From NCBI GenBank assembly GCA_005883215.1, contig VAYS01000002.1:162062-226061 (forward strand): DNA of 64,000 nt, written 5' to 3'. A program made the position numbers and the translations under genes. Shown in pieces: positions 1 to 7,588 of this stretch. The notes under the pieces were generated by a model that ran no database searches, was not told the origin of the DNA, and worked only from the letters and a program-made list of their open reading frames with translations. This DNA is from Actinomycetota bacterium (lineage in GTDB: Bacteria; Actinomycetota; Thermoleophilia; Solirubrobacterales; Solirubrobacteraceae). The first letter of the stretch is position 1; the number at the start of each line of letters is the position of its first letter.

Positions 1-1
1 G

Positions 2-721
2 GTCGCTCCGGCGTTGCAGACGGTGCTGCTGCACGCGCCGGACGAGCTCTCCATGCGGCTCGGCATGGGCAAGGCTGGCGGGGGACCGCAGGCCCACCGC
101 GCTCCCCCGAAGATGACAGCGCTCGGGCAGTACTTCGGCCCGCCGGACGCGCTCACCGAGTTGCTGAGGCCGGCTTTGCGGGCGGCGCCAACGACGAAGC
201 GCCTGATTGCTGCGCGCACGTTCTGGCAGGCCAAGGACTACTTCTTCCACACAACGCCGCGCGACCAGTTCATGGAGAAGTCCAGCTACATCATCAAGCC
301 TCTCTCCGATCGTGGCTTTCAGACGATGATGCGCTGGGTCGAACGCTGGCCTGGCAGCCTCAACGAAGACGGGGGCAGCATGGCGCTATTCGGCTGGGGC
401 GGCGCGATCAACCGTGTTCCCGCACCCGAGACTGCTTTCGTACATCGCGACGCGATCTTCCTAATGGCCTACGCGACGGAATGGACAGAACGAGACACCC
501 GCGCGTCGGTCGCCGCTGGTCTCGACTGGATCGAGGGGTTCTTCGCCGCCATGAAACCCCATGTGGCGGCGCGCTCTTACCAGAACTTCATCGACAGCCG
601 GCTACCGAACTGGGAGAGCGCCTATTACGGCCAGAACCTCGAGCGGCTCATCCAGGTAAAGCGACGGTTTGACCCTGGTGATCGCTTCCATTTCGCGCAG
701 AGCATCCCTACGCGAGGGTAA
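2..721 (+). CDS. FAD-linked oxidoreductase, berberine-bridge type, C-terminal part (5' end outside window)
   Basis: The reading frame is open from the left edge and ends at TAA 719-721, so about 239 C-terminal residues are present and the N-terminal FAD-binding PCMH domain lies outside. The last 50 residues match the BBE (berberine/berberine-like) domain: a YQNFID segment, a YYGQNLERL segment and a KRRFDPGDRFHF segment, the usual end of this family. Members are flavin oxidases of alcohols, sugars or alkaloids, often with bicovalent FAD; the substrate cannot be read from this fragment. No partner gene is evident; the next gene starts 138 bases downstream. The family call is firm, the reaction is unknown. 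Confidence 0.85.
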   Translation, partial: VAPALQTVLLHAPDELSMRLGMGKAGGGPQAHRAPPKMTALGQYFGPPDALTELLRPALRAAPTTKRLIAARTFWQAKDYFFHTTPRDQFMEKSSYIIKPLSDRGFQTMMRWVERWPGSLNEDGGSMALFGWGGAINRVPAPETAFVHRDAIFLMAYATEWTERDTRASVAAGLDWIEGFFAAMKPHVAARSYQNFIDSRLPNWESAYYGQNLERLIQVKRRFDPGDRFHFAQSIPTRG

Positions 722-859
722 TCCGTTTCGCCTGACCTGGCTCGTCACGATGCCGAAGCGGTGTCCCGGGGATCGCGTTGCGGCCTGAGACGCCGCTGCG
801 ATGAGTTTCGGCGGGTCCGATGGTCTCAGTGCGTGTGATCCCAACCCCAGGAGGATGTC

Positions 860-1234
860 GTGACTAGCACTAAGACTCGTGTCAACAAGATCAGCACCGT
901 GGTTATCCCGGTGTCCGATCAGGACCGTGCCATCGACTTCTATGTTGAGAAGCTCGGCTTTGAGAAGCGCATCGATGTGCCGTTCGGCAACGGCTACCGC
1001 TGGGTCGAGGTGGCGTCGGGCGACGCGGTGACTACCATCGCCCTGGCCCCCCCGCCCCCGGGCAAGCCGACGGGCAATCGCGAGACGGGCATTGGTCTGC
1101 AGACCGATGACATCGATGCCTACCACGCTGAGCTGAAGGCCAGTGGCGTGGACGTCGACCCCGAGGTCAGCCGCACGCTCTCTCTTCAGGGGTGGTGCAG
1201 CTCGCGAAGGCGAGCGATGAGCGCGCGCGCCTAG
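860..1234 (+). CDS. VOC (glyoxalase/bleomycin-resistance) family protein with damaged C-terminus
   Basis: A GTG start at 860 follows a clear AGGAGG at 848-853. Residues 8-112 have the VOC fold pattern: a beta strand ending in VIPVSD, the DRAIDFYVEKLGF helix, and a second module with GIGLQTDDIDAYHAEL. Relatives of this type normally continue with an FFRDPDGN-type strand and a final metal-ligand glutamate. Here the homology stops near residue 112 and about 12 unrelated residues follow to the TAG, which overlaps the end of the convergent gene by four bases. None of the three plus-strand frames carries the missing strand downstream, so a deletion is more likely than a simple frameshift. The gene is probably inactive as a metalloenzyme. 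Confidence 0.75.
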   Translation: MTSTKTRVNKISTVVIPVSDQDRAIDFYVEKLGFEKRIDVPFGNGYRWVEVASGDAVTTIALAPPPPGKPTGNRETGIGLQTDDIDAYHAELKASGVDVDPEVSRTLSLQGWCSSRRRAMSARA

Positions 1235-1506
1235 CGCTTGACAACGTTGTGGATCTCGAGCACCTCGGGCTCGCCTGGGTCAATCCCGATTTCAGCGAGC
1301 ACCGGCATTAGGCGCTGGCCGAAAGCCTCGAGCTGTTCCCGTGAGTCCCAGATCTCGCTGACCCGGAGGTTCCCCTCCGCTCCGAAGCAGACGTGGTAAT
1401 CGAGGCCATCCGGGGGAAAGTCGCCGGCGTCTGTGAGGCGGCGGATGCTTTCGTCGTACTGCTCGGCCGTCAAAGAGGCTGGGGCGAAGCGGATAAGGAC
1501 GCTCAC
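1231..1506 (-). CDS. small dimeric alpha/beta-barrel-like protein (ABM/YdhR type), function unknown
   Basis: This is a 91-residue protein with a GTG start at 1506 and an AAGGAGG Shine-Dalgarno sequence about 5-9 bases upstream. It has the alternating pattern of a single ferredoxin-like alpha/beta barrel: a beta strand (SVLIRFAP), a helix with AEQYDESIRRL, then strands around LDYHVCFGAEG and LRVSEIWDS and a helix REQLEAFGQRL. This layout is shared by antibiotic-biosynthesis-monooxygenase-like and stress-barrel proteins. No catalytic residue is diagnostic. It is convergent with the VOC gene. It may be a small heme- or quinol-handling monooxygenase or simply a barrel protein of unknown role. Confidence 0.65.
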   Translation of the reverse strand: MSVLIRFAPASLTAEQYDESIRRLTDAGDFPPDGLDYHVCFGAEGNLRVSEIWDSREQLEAFGQRLMPVLAEIGIDPGEPEVLEIHNVVKR

Positions 1507-1615
1507 GGCAAGATCCTCCTTAGCTCAGGGCGAGAAGGACCATATCCGAGCTTCGAGCCGGACCACCTGCAGGTACGAGCGGCGAGAGTCGACCCCCTCT
1601 GGTTGGCGTGAGGAG

Positions 1616-2299
1616 TCAACTCGCGAGACGCTCTGCCAGCTCGTGTAGCTGCCCCACCGATTCGTCCGCCTGGGGATCCTCGCGAGCCGGAGAGCCCGGG
1701 CCGTACTCGAGCGGCCGGTCAAGGAATGCGGTCCGCAGCCCCGCGCTGCGGGCGCCCTTGAGGTCCGCGGGGTGGGCGGCCACCAGCATGAGCTCGCCTG
1801 GCTTTACCCCGAGCAGGCACGCCGGGGTCTGGTACGCCTCGGGCGCCGGCTTGTAGGCGCGCCACATCTCCGTCGAGAGCAAGCAGTCGAAGCGCAAGTC
1901 GCCATGGCGCGCGAGGTCGACGAGCAGGGCCAGATGGCCGTTGGAGAGCGCCGCCGTCACGCGCTGGCGGCGCAACGCGTCCAGGCCGGCCCGCACATCG
2001 GGCCACGGATTCAGCTGGTGCCAGGCGCCCACTAGCCGACTTCGCTCCTGCGCGGAGAGGTCCATGCCCCGCTCGCTAAGTAGATCTGTGAGGGTTACGA
2101 GATGAAGCTCGTCGAAGTTCCCCCACGGCCGCGCACCGCTGTTGACCTCGGCGAGGATCGGCCACAAGCGCGCGCGCCATGCATCGGCCAGTTCCTCCGG
2201 ATCACCCGACACTCCGCTCGCGCGAAACGCATCGGCAATCCCCGAGCGCCAGTCAACGAGAGTCCCGAACACGTCGAATACAAGCGCGCGCACGGTCAT
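1616..2299 (-). CDS. HAD-superfamily haloacid dehalogenase, type II (L-2-haloacid dehalogenase-like)
   Basis: The 227-residue length matches class II haloacid dehalogenases (about 220-240). Motif I is FDVFGTLVDWR with the nucleophilic aspartate at residue 9; motif II is seen in AALSNGH; the conserved lysine is in RAYKPAPEAY; the last motif VAAHPADLKGA lies where dehalogenases have their acidic or Asn-Asp-containing turn. The enzyme family hydrolyses the carbon-halogen bond of (S)-2-haloacids, giving (R)-2-hydroxyacids through an aspartyl ester. The gene stands alone, separated by 37 bases from the next minus-strand gene. The phosphatase alternative within HAD is less likely because the FGTLVDW signature is dehalogenase-like. 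Confidence 0.85.
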   Translation of the reverse strand: MTVRALVFDVFGTLVDWRSGIADAFRASGVSGDPEELADAWRARLWPILAEVNSGARPWGNFDELHLVTLTDLLSERGMDLSAQERSRLVGAWHQLNPWPDVRAGLDALRRQRVTAALSNGHLALLVDLARHGDLRFDCLLSTEMWRAYKPAPEAYQTPACLLGVKPGELMLVAAHPADLKGARSAGLRTAFLDRPLEYGPGSPAREDPQADESVGQLHELAERLAS

Positions 2300-2336
2300 C
2301 GGTTGGTCATTCTGGTTCCCCAGAATCGGTGCTTGG

Positions 2337-2936
2337 TCAGAGCTGCAGCGCCAACAGGCCGTCCCGCTCGCGCTCGATCAGCCGGATGACCCAGGCGAGG
2401 CGCCGTCCGTGGCGGTGCAGAGCCTTGGCGTTGGTGGCCGCCACGACGCCCGCCTTGTCCACCCCTCCTGGGCGGTTGTCATACCAGGGGTTGACCGCCC
2501 GCGCGCCGAAGCCTGGGGACACGATCAACGCGCCCATGTCATAGAGCTGGGAATTGAGTACGTGCACCGCTTCGCGCGCCCGCTCGTCCCCGATCGGCAG
2601 CGCGACGAGCGATGACCCCACCGAGTGGCCAAACAGACCGATGAGGTCCTGTTCGCTCGTCATAGCCCGCGCCGCGTCGCGCAGAGCCTCGAGATGTTCG
2701 GTCGCGCGCGGGCCGTCGCATTCGGCGGCCAGGACCACGCCGGCGGCTGCCCGCACCCGGCTGACAATCCGGGAGGCCTCTTCGCGACGCATAGCCCGAT
2801 CGAGAGCGCTGACCGATATCTCGGCGCCCCCTTCCGCCACCCCTTCGGCGAACGCCCCCAGCATCGCCTCGAGGGGCTGGTTCTTGTCCCCCAGAACCAC
2901 CACCTCAACCATCGAGCGGCCCTCTGGCGGGCTCAT
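2337..2936 (-). CDS. flavodoxin-like / NADPH-dependent FMN reductase-like protein
   Basis: The protein opens with a strand VEVVVLGDKNQP, followed by a helix and a Rossmann-like alternation up to a strongly conserved-looking block SPGFGARAVNPWYDNRPGG, where WrbA-like flavodoxins keep the third FMN-contact loop. I chose ATG 2936 because a GGGGAG lies six bases upstream; an ATG at 2996 has no ribosome site and one at 2912 is also possible. A FGHSVGSS segment occupies the second loop. Function beyond flavin binding cannot be stated. The gene lies in a loose minus-strand row with the dehalogenase and YceI genes but shows no tight coupling to them. Confidence 0.55.
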   Translation of the reverse strand: MSPPEGRSMVEVVVLGDKNQPLEAMLGAFAEGVAEGGAEISVSALDRAMRREEASRIVSRVRAAAGVVLAAECDGPRATEHLEALRDAARAMTSEQDLIGLFGHSVGSSLVALPIGDERAREAVHVLNSQLYDMGALIVSPGFGARAVNPWYDNRPGGVDKAGVVAATNAKALHRHGRRLAWVIRLIERERDGLLALQL

Positions 2937-3025
2937 ATCCGGCTCCCCTGCCCCTCGACGTCCGCCGCCCAGCGAAGTGCTGGGTTCCGGTCGCATCTGT
3001 TGGCCATGCTCGTGTCCTTCGCTCG

Positions 3026-3634
3026 TCAGTCCGGCGTCTGCTGGGCAGATCGGTAGTACTCGATCGCCCCGGTGCGCTCGAGGTCGTCGAGCAGGATCGC
3101 CTCGACGTCGAGGGTTAGGCCGATCTCGTTGCCGACCACCACTCCCCCACCGGGAAGCTCATCCTGCCAGGAGACGCCAAAGTCGTGCCGGTTGATGTGA
3201 CCGGTGGCCTCGAATCCGATCCGACGCAGGTCGCCCCGGTTCTCGTCGCCGACCCAAAACGGGGTCCTCCACTCACCGAGGTAGGCGAGATCGAGAGGAA
3301 CGGTCTGCGTCACGCCGCGGATCGTGAGCTCGACGCTGACCTGGAAGTGGGTGTCACCGGTGCGCTCGACGAATCTTCCGCTGAACGTGATCTTGGGGTG
3401 ATGCTCGACATCGAGGAAGTCCGCGCTACGGAGGTGGACGTCGCGGTCGGGCTCACCGGTCCAGATCCGCGCCGCATCGATCTCGCCCTCGAACGTCGCA
3501 CTCAAGCACCGCTCCCAGTCCAGCTCGAGGGTGCCATGGATGTCCTTGAACAAGCCCCGGACCCAGGTAACCATCATGTGCCGGGCCCGAAACTCAGCCT
3601 CGGTATGGCCGGGTTCGAAGATCCAGGTCGCCAC
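3026..3634 (-). CDS. YceI-family lipid-binding protein
   Basis: This 202-residue protein has the full YceI pattern: an opening strand WIFEPGHTEAEFRARHMMVTWVRG, the LRSADFLDVEHHPKITF segment at mid-length, an LTIRGVTQTVPL strand and a closing FGVSWQDELPGGGVVVGNEIGLTLDVE. YceI proteins form an extended lipocalin-like barrel that binds long polyisoprenoids or fatty amides. No signal peptide is visible, so this copy is probably cytoplasmic, as in many actinobacterial relatives. Upstream lies a 96-base gap to the reductase gene; a role in isoprenoid or lipid handling is inferred from the family only. Confidence 0.9.
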   Translation of the reverse strand: MATWIFEPGHTEAEFRARHMMVTWVRGLFKDIHGTLELDWERCLSATFEGEIDAARIWTGEPDRDVHLRSADFLDVEHHPKITFSGRFVERTGDTHFQVSVELTIRGVTQTVPLDLAYLGEWRTPFWVGDENRGDLRRIGFEATGHINRHDFGVSWQDELPGGGVVVGNEIGLTLDVEAILLDDLERTGAIEYYRSAQQTPD

Positions 3635-3730
3635 GACCTCACCCTATCGGCGCGCCGAGCATCCGGCCAGCTCGTGCCAGCGGTTGGGCCATCGGGGCGG
3701 TGGGCGGGCTACCGGACCGCGCCGTGGCCC

Positions 3731-4918
3731 TCAGTGTGCGCGAGCCTGCTTGCGAGCCGTGTGGCGGGAGATCGGTCGCCGACCCCAATCGGCGCGCAGG
3801 GCAAAGTCGACCAGGCGATTGAAATAGTCGGCCAGCGGGGCGGGTCGAATGCCCTGCTGTGCGAGCGTCGAGCGGGTGGCGCGATCTTCGAACCAGGTGT
3901 CGATCTCGAAGTACGGGAAGTACACCTCGCTGCGCCTCAGCGTCCGGCGGCGCCGTGCCGCGCCCGTCCGCACGGTGACCGGATGCACGAGCCGTCGATA
4001 GAGGCTCGGCGGCACAGTCACCGGCGGCCGGCGCTCAAAGCGCTCGGCGGCGAGGTCGATCAGCTCCCCGACGGTAGCCGCGTCGTCGCTCGCCGTCAGG
4101 TGGTAGGTGCGCCCGTCGCCCGGCCGGCGGTGGGCGAGGGCGAAGATGGCGTCGGCCACGTAGTCCACCGAGACCACATCCACCGGCGCCGTCCGCCGCG
4201 CGGGGACGGCGGCGTAAGCGCCGCGCGCAAACGCGCGAAGCGGTCCGTAGAGGACATTGAAGGTTTGCGTCCATCCGCTGCGGCGATCGCCGACGATGAT
4301 GCTCGGACGAAAGATGCTGATCGGCAACTCGCCGAGACGCTCCCGGACCAGCCGCTCGGCTTCGAACTTCGAGCATTCGTAGGCGTTGCGAAACGTCTGC
4401 CCAACATCGAAATCCCCCTCGTCGAAGCTTCCGGCGTGCTCGCCCGCCACGTACGCGGTCGAGATGTATGAGAACGAGCGCAGCCACCCCCGCCGCGCAC
4501 CGAGCGCCGCCAGCTCGAGCATGCGCCGCGTGCCCTCGACGTTGATCGAGCGCGACTCGGGGAGGCCAAGCTCGAACGACACCGATGCCGCGCCGTGGAT
4601 GATGTCGGTCACCTCGTCGGCGAGCCAGTCGAGCGACCCCAGGCCCAGCGCCGGGTGGGTCACGTCGCCGGGCACGGCAACGATCCGGTCCTCGTAGGCG
4701 CACGGGTCGCCAACGAGCGAGGCCACCGTCGCGCGCAGCCGCTCCCTGGCGTGGCGCTCGTCGCCGGCCCTGACGAGCGCGTAGACCGTCCGGCGCGTGC
4801 GCTCGAGAAACCTCGCGAGCAGCTCCATCCCCACGAAGCCCGTCGCTCCCGTGAGCAAGACCCCCTCCTCCCCACCAAACACCGAGCGGTCCCTAGTCCC
4901 CACCGCCTGATCCTGCAT
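3731..4918 (-). CDS. fatty acyl-CoA reductase / thioester reductase-like SDR (NAD_binding_4)
   Basis: The start ATG at 4918 follows a GAGGAGG ribosome site and gives 395 residues. The N-terminus carries GVLLTGATGFVG, the NADP-binding glycine motif of extended SDRs. The catalytic Ser is in SYISTAYVAGEHAG and the Tyr-x3-Lys in NAYECSKFEAERLV, both typical of the male-sterility/thioester-reductase branch, which reduces acyl-CoA or acyl-ACP thioesters to alcohols or aldehydes. The basic C-terminus (RRPISRHTARKQ) has no recognised domain. Together with the WS/DGAT at 33.8 kb this could supply fatty alcohol for wax esters, but the two genes are 29 kb apart, so that link is inference. Confidence 0.75.
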   Translation of the reverse strand: MQDQAVGTRDRSVFGGEEGVLLTGATGFVGMELLARFLERTRRTVYALVRAGDERHARERLRATVASLVGDPCAYEDRIVAVPGDVTHPALGLGSLDWLADEVTDIIHGAASVSFELGLPESRSINVEGTRRMLELAALGARRGWLRSFSYISTAYVAGEHAGSFDEGDFDVGQTFRNAYECSKFEAERLVRERLGELPISIFRPSIIVGDRRSGWTQTFNVLYGPLRAFARGAYAAVPARRTAPVDVVSVDYVADAIFALAHRRPGDGRTYHLTASDDAATVGELIDLAAERFERRPPVTVPPSLYRRLVHPVTVRTGAARRRRTLRRSEVYFPYFEIDTWFEDRATRSTLAQQGIRPAPLADYFNRLVDFALRADWGRRPISRHTARKQARAH

Positions 4919-5153
4919 GCCTTCCTCCTCTCGCCAAAAAAGGCATCGTGGATCGTCGCGAGCGGCCTCCTGTTGACATCCCCCGGGTCTGGGCCGCCGA
5001 AACGCGTCGACGGCGATACTTAGCCTGGGTTTAGGGGTGGGCCCGGGGCGCTCCCCGGCCGGGCGCTTCGAGCACCCGCCCGCGCCGCCCCGCCGCTTGA
5101 GCCCGGCCATACTTGGCGACCTATCGCCGTCGAGAAAGGTTGGAGGTCTCTCC

Positions 5154-5543
5154 CTGTCCGCCCCATACACCATCAAGCAGCTCCCCCAGGTCGAGGACTC
5201 TGCGGTTCGGTTCGGGATGTCCGAGGTCCAGGAGGCGCGCTTCGCCTACCAAGCCCTCGAATGCGAGGACACGGGGTTCAGCTATCACCGAGTCAAGCCC
5301 GGCCGGCGCCAGGCCTTTGCCCATAAGCACGACCAGGCTGAGGAGGTCTACGTCGTCCTCGCCGGCGCCGGGCGAGTAAAGCTCGACGACGACATCGTGA
5401 GCGTCGAAGAGCTCGACGCCCTACGTGTAGCGCCGGGGGTGATTCGTCAGTTCGAAGCGGGTCCGGACGGGATGGAGCTGCTCGCCTTCGGGGCACGCCA
5501 CGCGGGCGATGGCGAGATCATCCCGGACTGGTGGTCGGAATGA
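5154..5543 (+). CDS. cupin-domain protein, probable CTG start
   Basis: The 129-residue product is a single cupin barrel: HRVKPGRRQAFAHKHDQAEEVYVVLAGAGRVKLDD holds the first cupin motif (two His and a Glu), and DALRVAPGVIRQFEAGPDG the second. Homology to actinobacterial cupins begins just after the proposed start (APYTIKQL). In this frame no ATG, GTG or TTG lies near; the CTG at 5154 sits eight bases after GGTTGGAGG, so CTG initiation is the best model. A TTG at 5097 and a GTG at 5037 are in frame but have no ribosome site and would add unrelated Pro/Arg-rich sequence. Substrate unknown; a metal-binding sensor or isomerase is possible. Confidence 0.75.
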   Translation: MSAPYTIKQLPQVEDSAVRFGMSEVQEARFAYQALECEDTGFSYHRVKPGRRQAFAHKHDQAEEVYVVLAGAGRVKLDDDIVSVEELDALRVAPGVIRQFEAGPDGMELLAFGARHAGDGEIIPDWWSE

Positions 5544-5644
5544 TGGACAAGGCCAGCGCTGGATGCGAGCTGGACCCGACGCTTATGCTCGGCCCGGACG
5601 CTCCGCCAGACGAGCTGAGTACCCACCCCGCCGGGGGTGCCAGC

Positions 5645-5680
5645 CAAACCCAAACTCAAACTCAAACTCAAACTCAAAAA
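5645..5680 (+). repeat. hexanucleotide tandem repeat (CAAACT)4 in the leader of the MDR gene
   Basis: Four perfect copies of CAAACT occupy 5651-5674, flanked by partial copies (CCAAAC before, CAAAAA after). The tract is A-rich in a very GC-rich region and ends about ten bases before the ATG at 5691. Because the unit is six bases, length change would alter leader length but not reading frame. Confidence 0.95.
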
Positions 5681-5690
5681 GGGGATCGCC

Positions 5691-6695
5691 ATGGACACCG
5701 TCAACCGCCAGTTCCGGCTCGCCGCCCGACCGGTCGGACTTCCCCAGCCGAGCGATTGGAACCTCACCCAGGAGCCGGTGCCGGACCCCGGTGAGGGCGA
5801 GGTAGTCGTCAAGAACCAGTTCATCTCCCTGGATCCGGCGATGCGTGGGTGGATGAACGAAGGCAGGTCCTACATCGCGCCGGTCCAGATCGGCGAGGTG
5901 ATGCGCGCGCTGGGCGCCGGCGAGGTCGTCGCATCCAACAATGCGGACCTCGCTCGCGGCGACGCGGTCACCGGTCTGCTCGGCGTCCAGGAATACACCG
6001 TCACTCACGGCAACGCCGTCACCAAGGTCGATACCGAGCTCGCGCCCCTGCCGGTGTACCTCGGCACCCTCGGCATGCCTGGCATGACCGCCTACTTCGG
6101 GCTGCTGGACATCGGGCAGCCGAAGAACGGCGAGATGGTAGTGGTCTCGGGCGCCGCCGGCGCGGTGGGCGGAATGGTGGGCCAGCTCGCCAAGCTCAAG
6201 GGCGCCCACGCGGTAGGCATCGCCGGCGGATCAGAGAAGTGTCGTCATATCGTCGACGAGCTGGGCTTCGACGCGGCCATCGACTACAAGGCCGAGCAAG
6301 TCGAGGCGGCGCTGGGCGAGCACTGTCCCCAGGGCATCGATGTCTACTTCGACAACGTCGGCGGTGACATCCTCGACGCGGCCCTGGCGCACCTGGCCCG
6401 CCACGGCCGAGTCGTGATCTGCGGCGCGATCTCGCAGTACAACGCCACGGACGCCATGACGGGCCCGTCGAACTACCTCTCGCTGCTGGTCAACCACGCG
6501 ACGATGACCGGGTTCGTGGTCAGCGACTACGGGGACCGCTACGCCGAAGGAGCTCGCGAGATGGCGGAATGGCTGGCGGCCGGCAAGATCAAATCGCGCG
6601 AGGACGTCGCCGAGGGACTGGAGAGCTTTCCCGACACGCTTCTGCGCCTGTTCAAGGGCCAGAACACCGGCAAGCTCGTCCTCAAGGTCGCCTAG
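5691..6695 (+). CDS. NADP-dependent MDR oxidoreductase (zinc-free, LTB4DH/CurA-like)
   Basis: The 334-residue protein has the zinc-free medium-chain reductase layout: an N-terminal GroES-like domain ending with an SLDPAMRGWMNEGRSYIAPVQIGEVMRA segment that is diagnostic for the leukotriene B4 12-hydroxydehydrogenase / curcumin reductase branch, then GMTAYFGLLDIG and the Rossmann motif VSGAAGAVGGMVGQLA, and near the end GLESFPDTLLRLFKGQNTGKLVLKV. The family reduces alpha,beta-unsaturated ketones with NADPH. The ATG at 5691 starts the conserved N-terminus; an upstream GTG at 5637 would translate the hexamer repeat into a Lys-Leu tract and is unlikely. Its 3' end overlaps the convergent DCC gene by 14 bases. 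Confidence 0.9.
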   Translation: MDTVNRQFRLAARPVGLPQPSDWNLTQEPVPDPGEGEVVVKNQFISLDPAMRGWMNEGRSYIAPVQIGEVMRALGAGEVVASNNADLARGDAVTGLLGVQEYTVTHGNAVTKVDTELAPLPVYLGTLGMPGMTAYFGLLDIGQPKNGEMVVVSGAAGAVGGMVGQLAKLKGAHAVGIAGGSEKCRHIVDELGFDAAIDYKAEQVEAALGEHCPQGIDVYFDNVGGDILDAALAHLARHGRVVICGAISQYNATDAMTGPSNYLSLLVNHATMTGFVVSDYGDRYAEGAREMAEWLAAGKIKSREDVAEGLESFPDTLLRLFKGQNTGKLVLKVA

Positions 6696-7080
6696 GACGG
6701 TTGGACCGAGCCCGGATCTGGCGCCCGCCCCACCGCTTGGCAGCCATGGGGATGGCGCGTCCGAGAACGCCGCGGTGCCGGGCTACCGCCGCGTAGGCGA
6801 GCTCGGCGAGTGCGGGACGCCGGCGCAGCAGTGCACCGGCGAGGGACAGGCCCGGGATGGCCTCGAGAACCTGGGCCAGGGCGCGTCCGGCCGAGGTCCG
6901 CCGCCCCCCCTTAGCGACGACATGGAGGCTGGCCATGCGAGCGGCCGGGGGCAGATCCCAGAGCAGATCGGCGCCCTCCTGGCTCTGGAGCGCAACCGGC
7001 TGAAGCCGCGCGCGACGGTCGAGCGTCAGCAGCGCCCCCATCATCGTCACGCACAGGGCGCACTCGGCGTCATAGAGCAC
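6682..7080 (-). CDS. DCC-family (DUF393) thiol-disulfide-like protein
   Basis: The protein begins with the family signature LYDAECALCVTMM (DxxCxxC at residues 4-10) followed by a helix and by DLPPAARMASLHVVA..GRRTSAGRALAQVLEAIPG, matching the DCC domain. I set GTG 7080 as start because no other start codon lies between it and the palindrome upstream; the ribosome site is weak. Members are about 120-150 residues; this copy, at 132, is complete, ending in an Arg/Pro-rich tail. The role of DCC proteins is unsettled; a redox function is assumed from the paired cysteines. Its end overlaps the MDR gene by 14 bases. Confidence 0.8.
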   Translation of the reverse strand: MLYDAECALCVTMMGALLTLDRRARLQPVALQSQEGADLLWDLPPAARMASLHVVAKGGRRTSAGRALAQVLEAIPGLSLAGALLRRRPALAELAYAAVARHRGVLGRAIPMAAKRWGGRQIRARSNRPRRP

Positions 7081-7112
7081 GGTTAGCCAGCGTCGGGCCG
7101 TGGCGAGCTCTG

Positions 7113-7140
7113 AGCCGCTCGCCGGCGCCGGCGAGCGGCT
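7113..7140. other. perfect 28-bp palindrome between two minus-strand genes
   Basis: Positions 7113-7126 are exactly reverse-complementary to 7127-7140 with no loop bases in between, GC-rich. It lies 19 bases after the coiled-coil gene (7160) and 32 bases before the DCC start (7080), both minus strand. It could end transcription as a hairpin, although no T-tract follows, or bind a dimeric regulator. Confidence 0.8.
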
Positions 7141-7159
7141 GCGCCGTGGCGTTTGCCGA

Positions 7160-7576
7160 TCAGCCGAAGATGTCGTCGACCAGCCCCTCCCCCATGCCGA
7201 TCCCGGCGCCCATGCCCAGGCCGGTGGCCATCGACTGCCCAAAGCCGCCGTGGAGGAAGCCGCCGAACATCCCGCCCGGCTGCGGAGCCTGCTGGATCTG
7301 CTGGGGCGGTGGAGGGGCCGTGGCCATCTGGTTGGCCTGGTTGGCCACGAAGCCGTGGATCGCCTGCAGCAGCGCGTTGATCTGCACCTGCTCGTCCTTG
7401 ATGTCCAGGGCGACCTGCTTGAGGTCCAGGAGCCAGTCCTTGGCCTCGGCGTTGCCCGCCTGCTGGGCAGCCTGGAGCTTTTGCGCCAAGGTCTGCACGG
7501 ACTGGGCGACGTCCTGGAATTCCTGCTGGAGCTGCTGATATTCCTGATCGATGGTCTGCGTATCCATGGCCGGCAT
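7160..7576 (-). CDS. coiled-coil protein with Gly/Met-rich tail, function unknown
   Basis: The first 85 residues are Gln/Glu-rich with heptad spacing (EYQQLQQEFQDVAQSVQTL, LKQVALDIKDEQVQINALLQ), predicting one long coiled coil or helical hairpin. A Pro/Gln linker (APPPPQQIQQAPQPGG) follows, then a tail GMFGGFLHGGFGQSMATGLGMGAG that resembles the Gly-rich ends of holdfast-like or amyloid-prone small proteins. There is no signal peptide or membrane segment. A second ATG at 7567 is possible. It follows the SDR gene by 12 bases and may be cotranscribed with it. I do not recognise a named family. Confidence 0.7.
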   Translation of the reverse strand: MPAMDTQTIDQEYQQLQQEFQDVAQSVQTLAQKLQAAQQAGNAEAKDWLLDLKQVALDIKDEQVQINALLQAIHGFVANQANQMATAPPPPQQIQQAPQPGGMFGGFLHGGFGQSMATGLGMGAGIGMGEGLVDDIFG

Positions 7577-7588
7577 GGTGGCATGGAT

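Noticed and set aside
4973..4978. TTGACA upstream of the cupin gene as a promoter
   Set aside because: No acceptable -10 hexamer lies 15-19 bases downstream; GATACT at 5015 is too far.
5531..5794. Small plus-strand open frame across the hexamer repeat
   Set aside because: Its end lies in the MDR gene in another phase; it codes for repeated Thr-Gln and no known domain.
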